A stretch of DNA of 64,000 bases from Neoarius graeffei (Eukaryota > Chordata > Actinopteri > Siluriformes > Ariidae): assembly GCF_027579695.1 (NCBI RefSeq), contig NC_083592.1, positions 38,628,214 through 38,692,213 on the forward strand. The letters are read 5' to 3'. The notes below the pieces were generated by a model. The model worked only from the letters and a program-made list of their open reading frames with translations. It did not search any database and had not been told where the DNA came from. Numbering within the stretch: position 1 is the first letter of the stretch; each line of letters starts with the position of its first letter. A program made the position numbers and the translations under genes. Shown piece after piece: positions 63,786 to 64,000 of this stretch.

Positions 63786-64000
63786 GTGGTAACCAAAGTA
63801 TCAGAACCACTATAGATAGCACATGTCCAGTGACGATTTAACCCCTACAGGCTACACATCAAGGATTGAAGAGGTTCTGTCCTGTTTAAGAATGAACAAT
63901 AAATAGAAAGTATGGTGACAAAAATATAATCTGTGAAGGTGATGAAAAAGAAACTCCGAAACGGGCGGCCATGTGCTCATCTCGAGGCATATGTTGGATG
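63786..64000. other. Unique sequence at the right edge, no gene recognised
   Basis: No coding or repeat signal. Confidence 0.4.

Overview
The window reads as nuclear DNA of a ray-finned (teleost) fish. The evidence is one recognisable host exon (the first coding exon of a fructose-1,6-bisphosphatase gene), intron-type splice signals, several fish-type Tc1 families, tRNA-derived SINEs ending in a GATGAGATGAG-type tail, and many (AAT)n, (CT)n and poly-T tracts. A catfish is possible from the Tc1/SINE mixture, but I cannot settle the species.

Layout. 1-1575: decayed Tc1 copy holding a small MADF-exon element. 1830-1999 (minus): first coding exon of fbp1; transcription runs out of the left edge, so nearly everything to its right is upstream or intergenic. 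2645-5161: a tandem duplication and old SINEs. 5237-8265: a Tc1 element with an intact transposase reading frame, itself hit by two other transposons. 8400-9800: SINEs and a small MITE. 9990-12788: a Tc1 element split by an ISL2EU-like transposon carrying THAP and YqaJ-like exons. 12791-13600: GC-rich promoter-like DNA. 13616-15112: a 1.5 kb TGAG-type satellite. 15349-18852: a hAT-like element stuffed with SINEs and MITEs. 19326-24545: a Tc1 relic, hAT-like elements and foldback elements. 25685-29000: a SINE split by a MITE, then a MITE between 225-bp direct repeats. 29353-45149: four THAP-exon elements with TTAA target duplications, a hAT/P-like element, a THAP gene broken by a hAT MITE, and a palindromic TTAA element. 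45466-52571: a THAP-exon MITE, two RecQ-helicase-exon elements, and a nest holding a Myb/SANT-like exon. 53687-64000: more SINEs, MITEs, a fourth helicase-exon element, and a four-level nest.

Nearly all coding potential belongs to mobile elements. The striking theme is that many unrelated short, non-autonomous DNA transposons keep the 5' coding exon of their parent, usually up to a GT splice donor: MADF, THAP (at least four families), Myb/SANT, a PIP-box-like leader, a VNIG-type leader and a RecQ-like Walker A exon. The helicase-exon family (four copies, each with perfect 9-bp target duplications) is the best candidate for a poorly described system. Target-site duplications could be read directly at most insertions because insertions interrupt known repeats; this gives superfamily hints and a relative order of insertion. 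No rRNA, functional tRNA, CRISPR or prokaryotic feature was seen.
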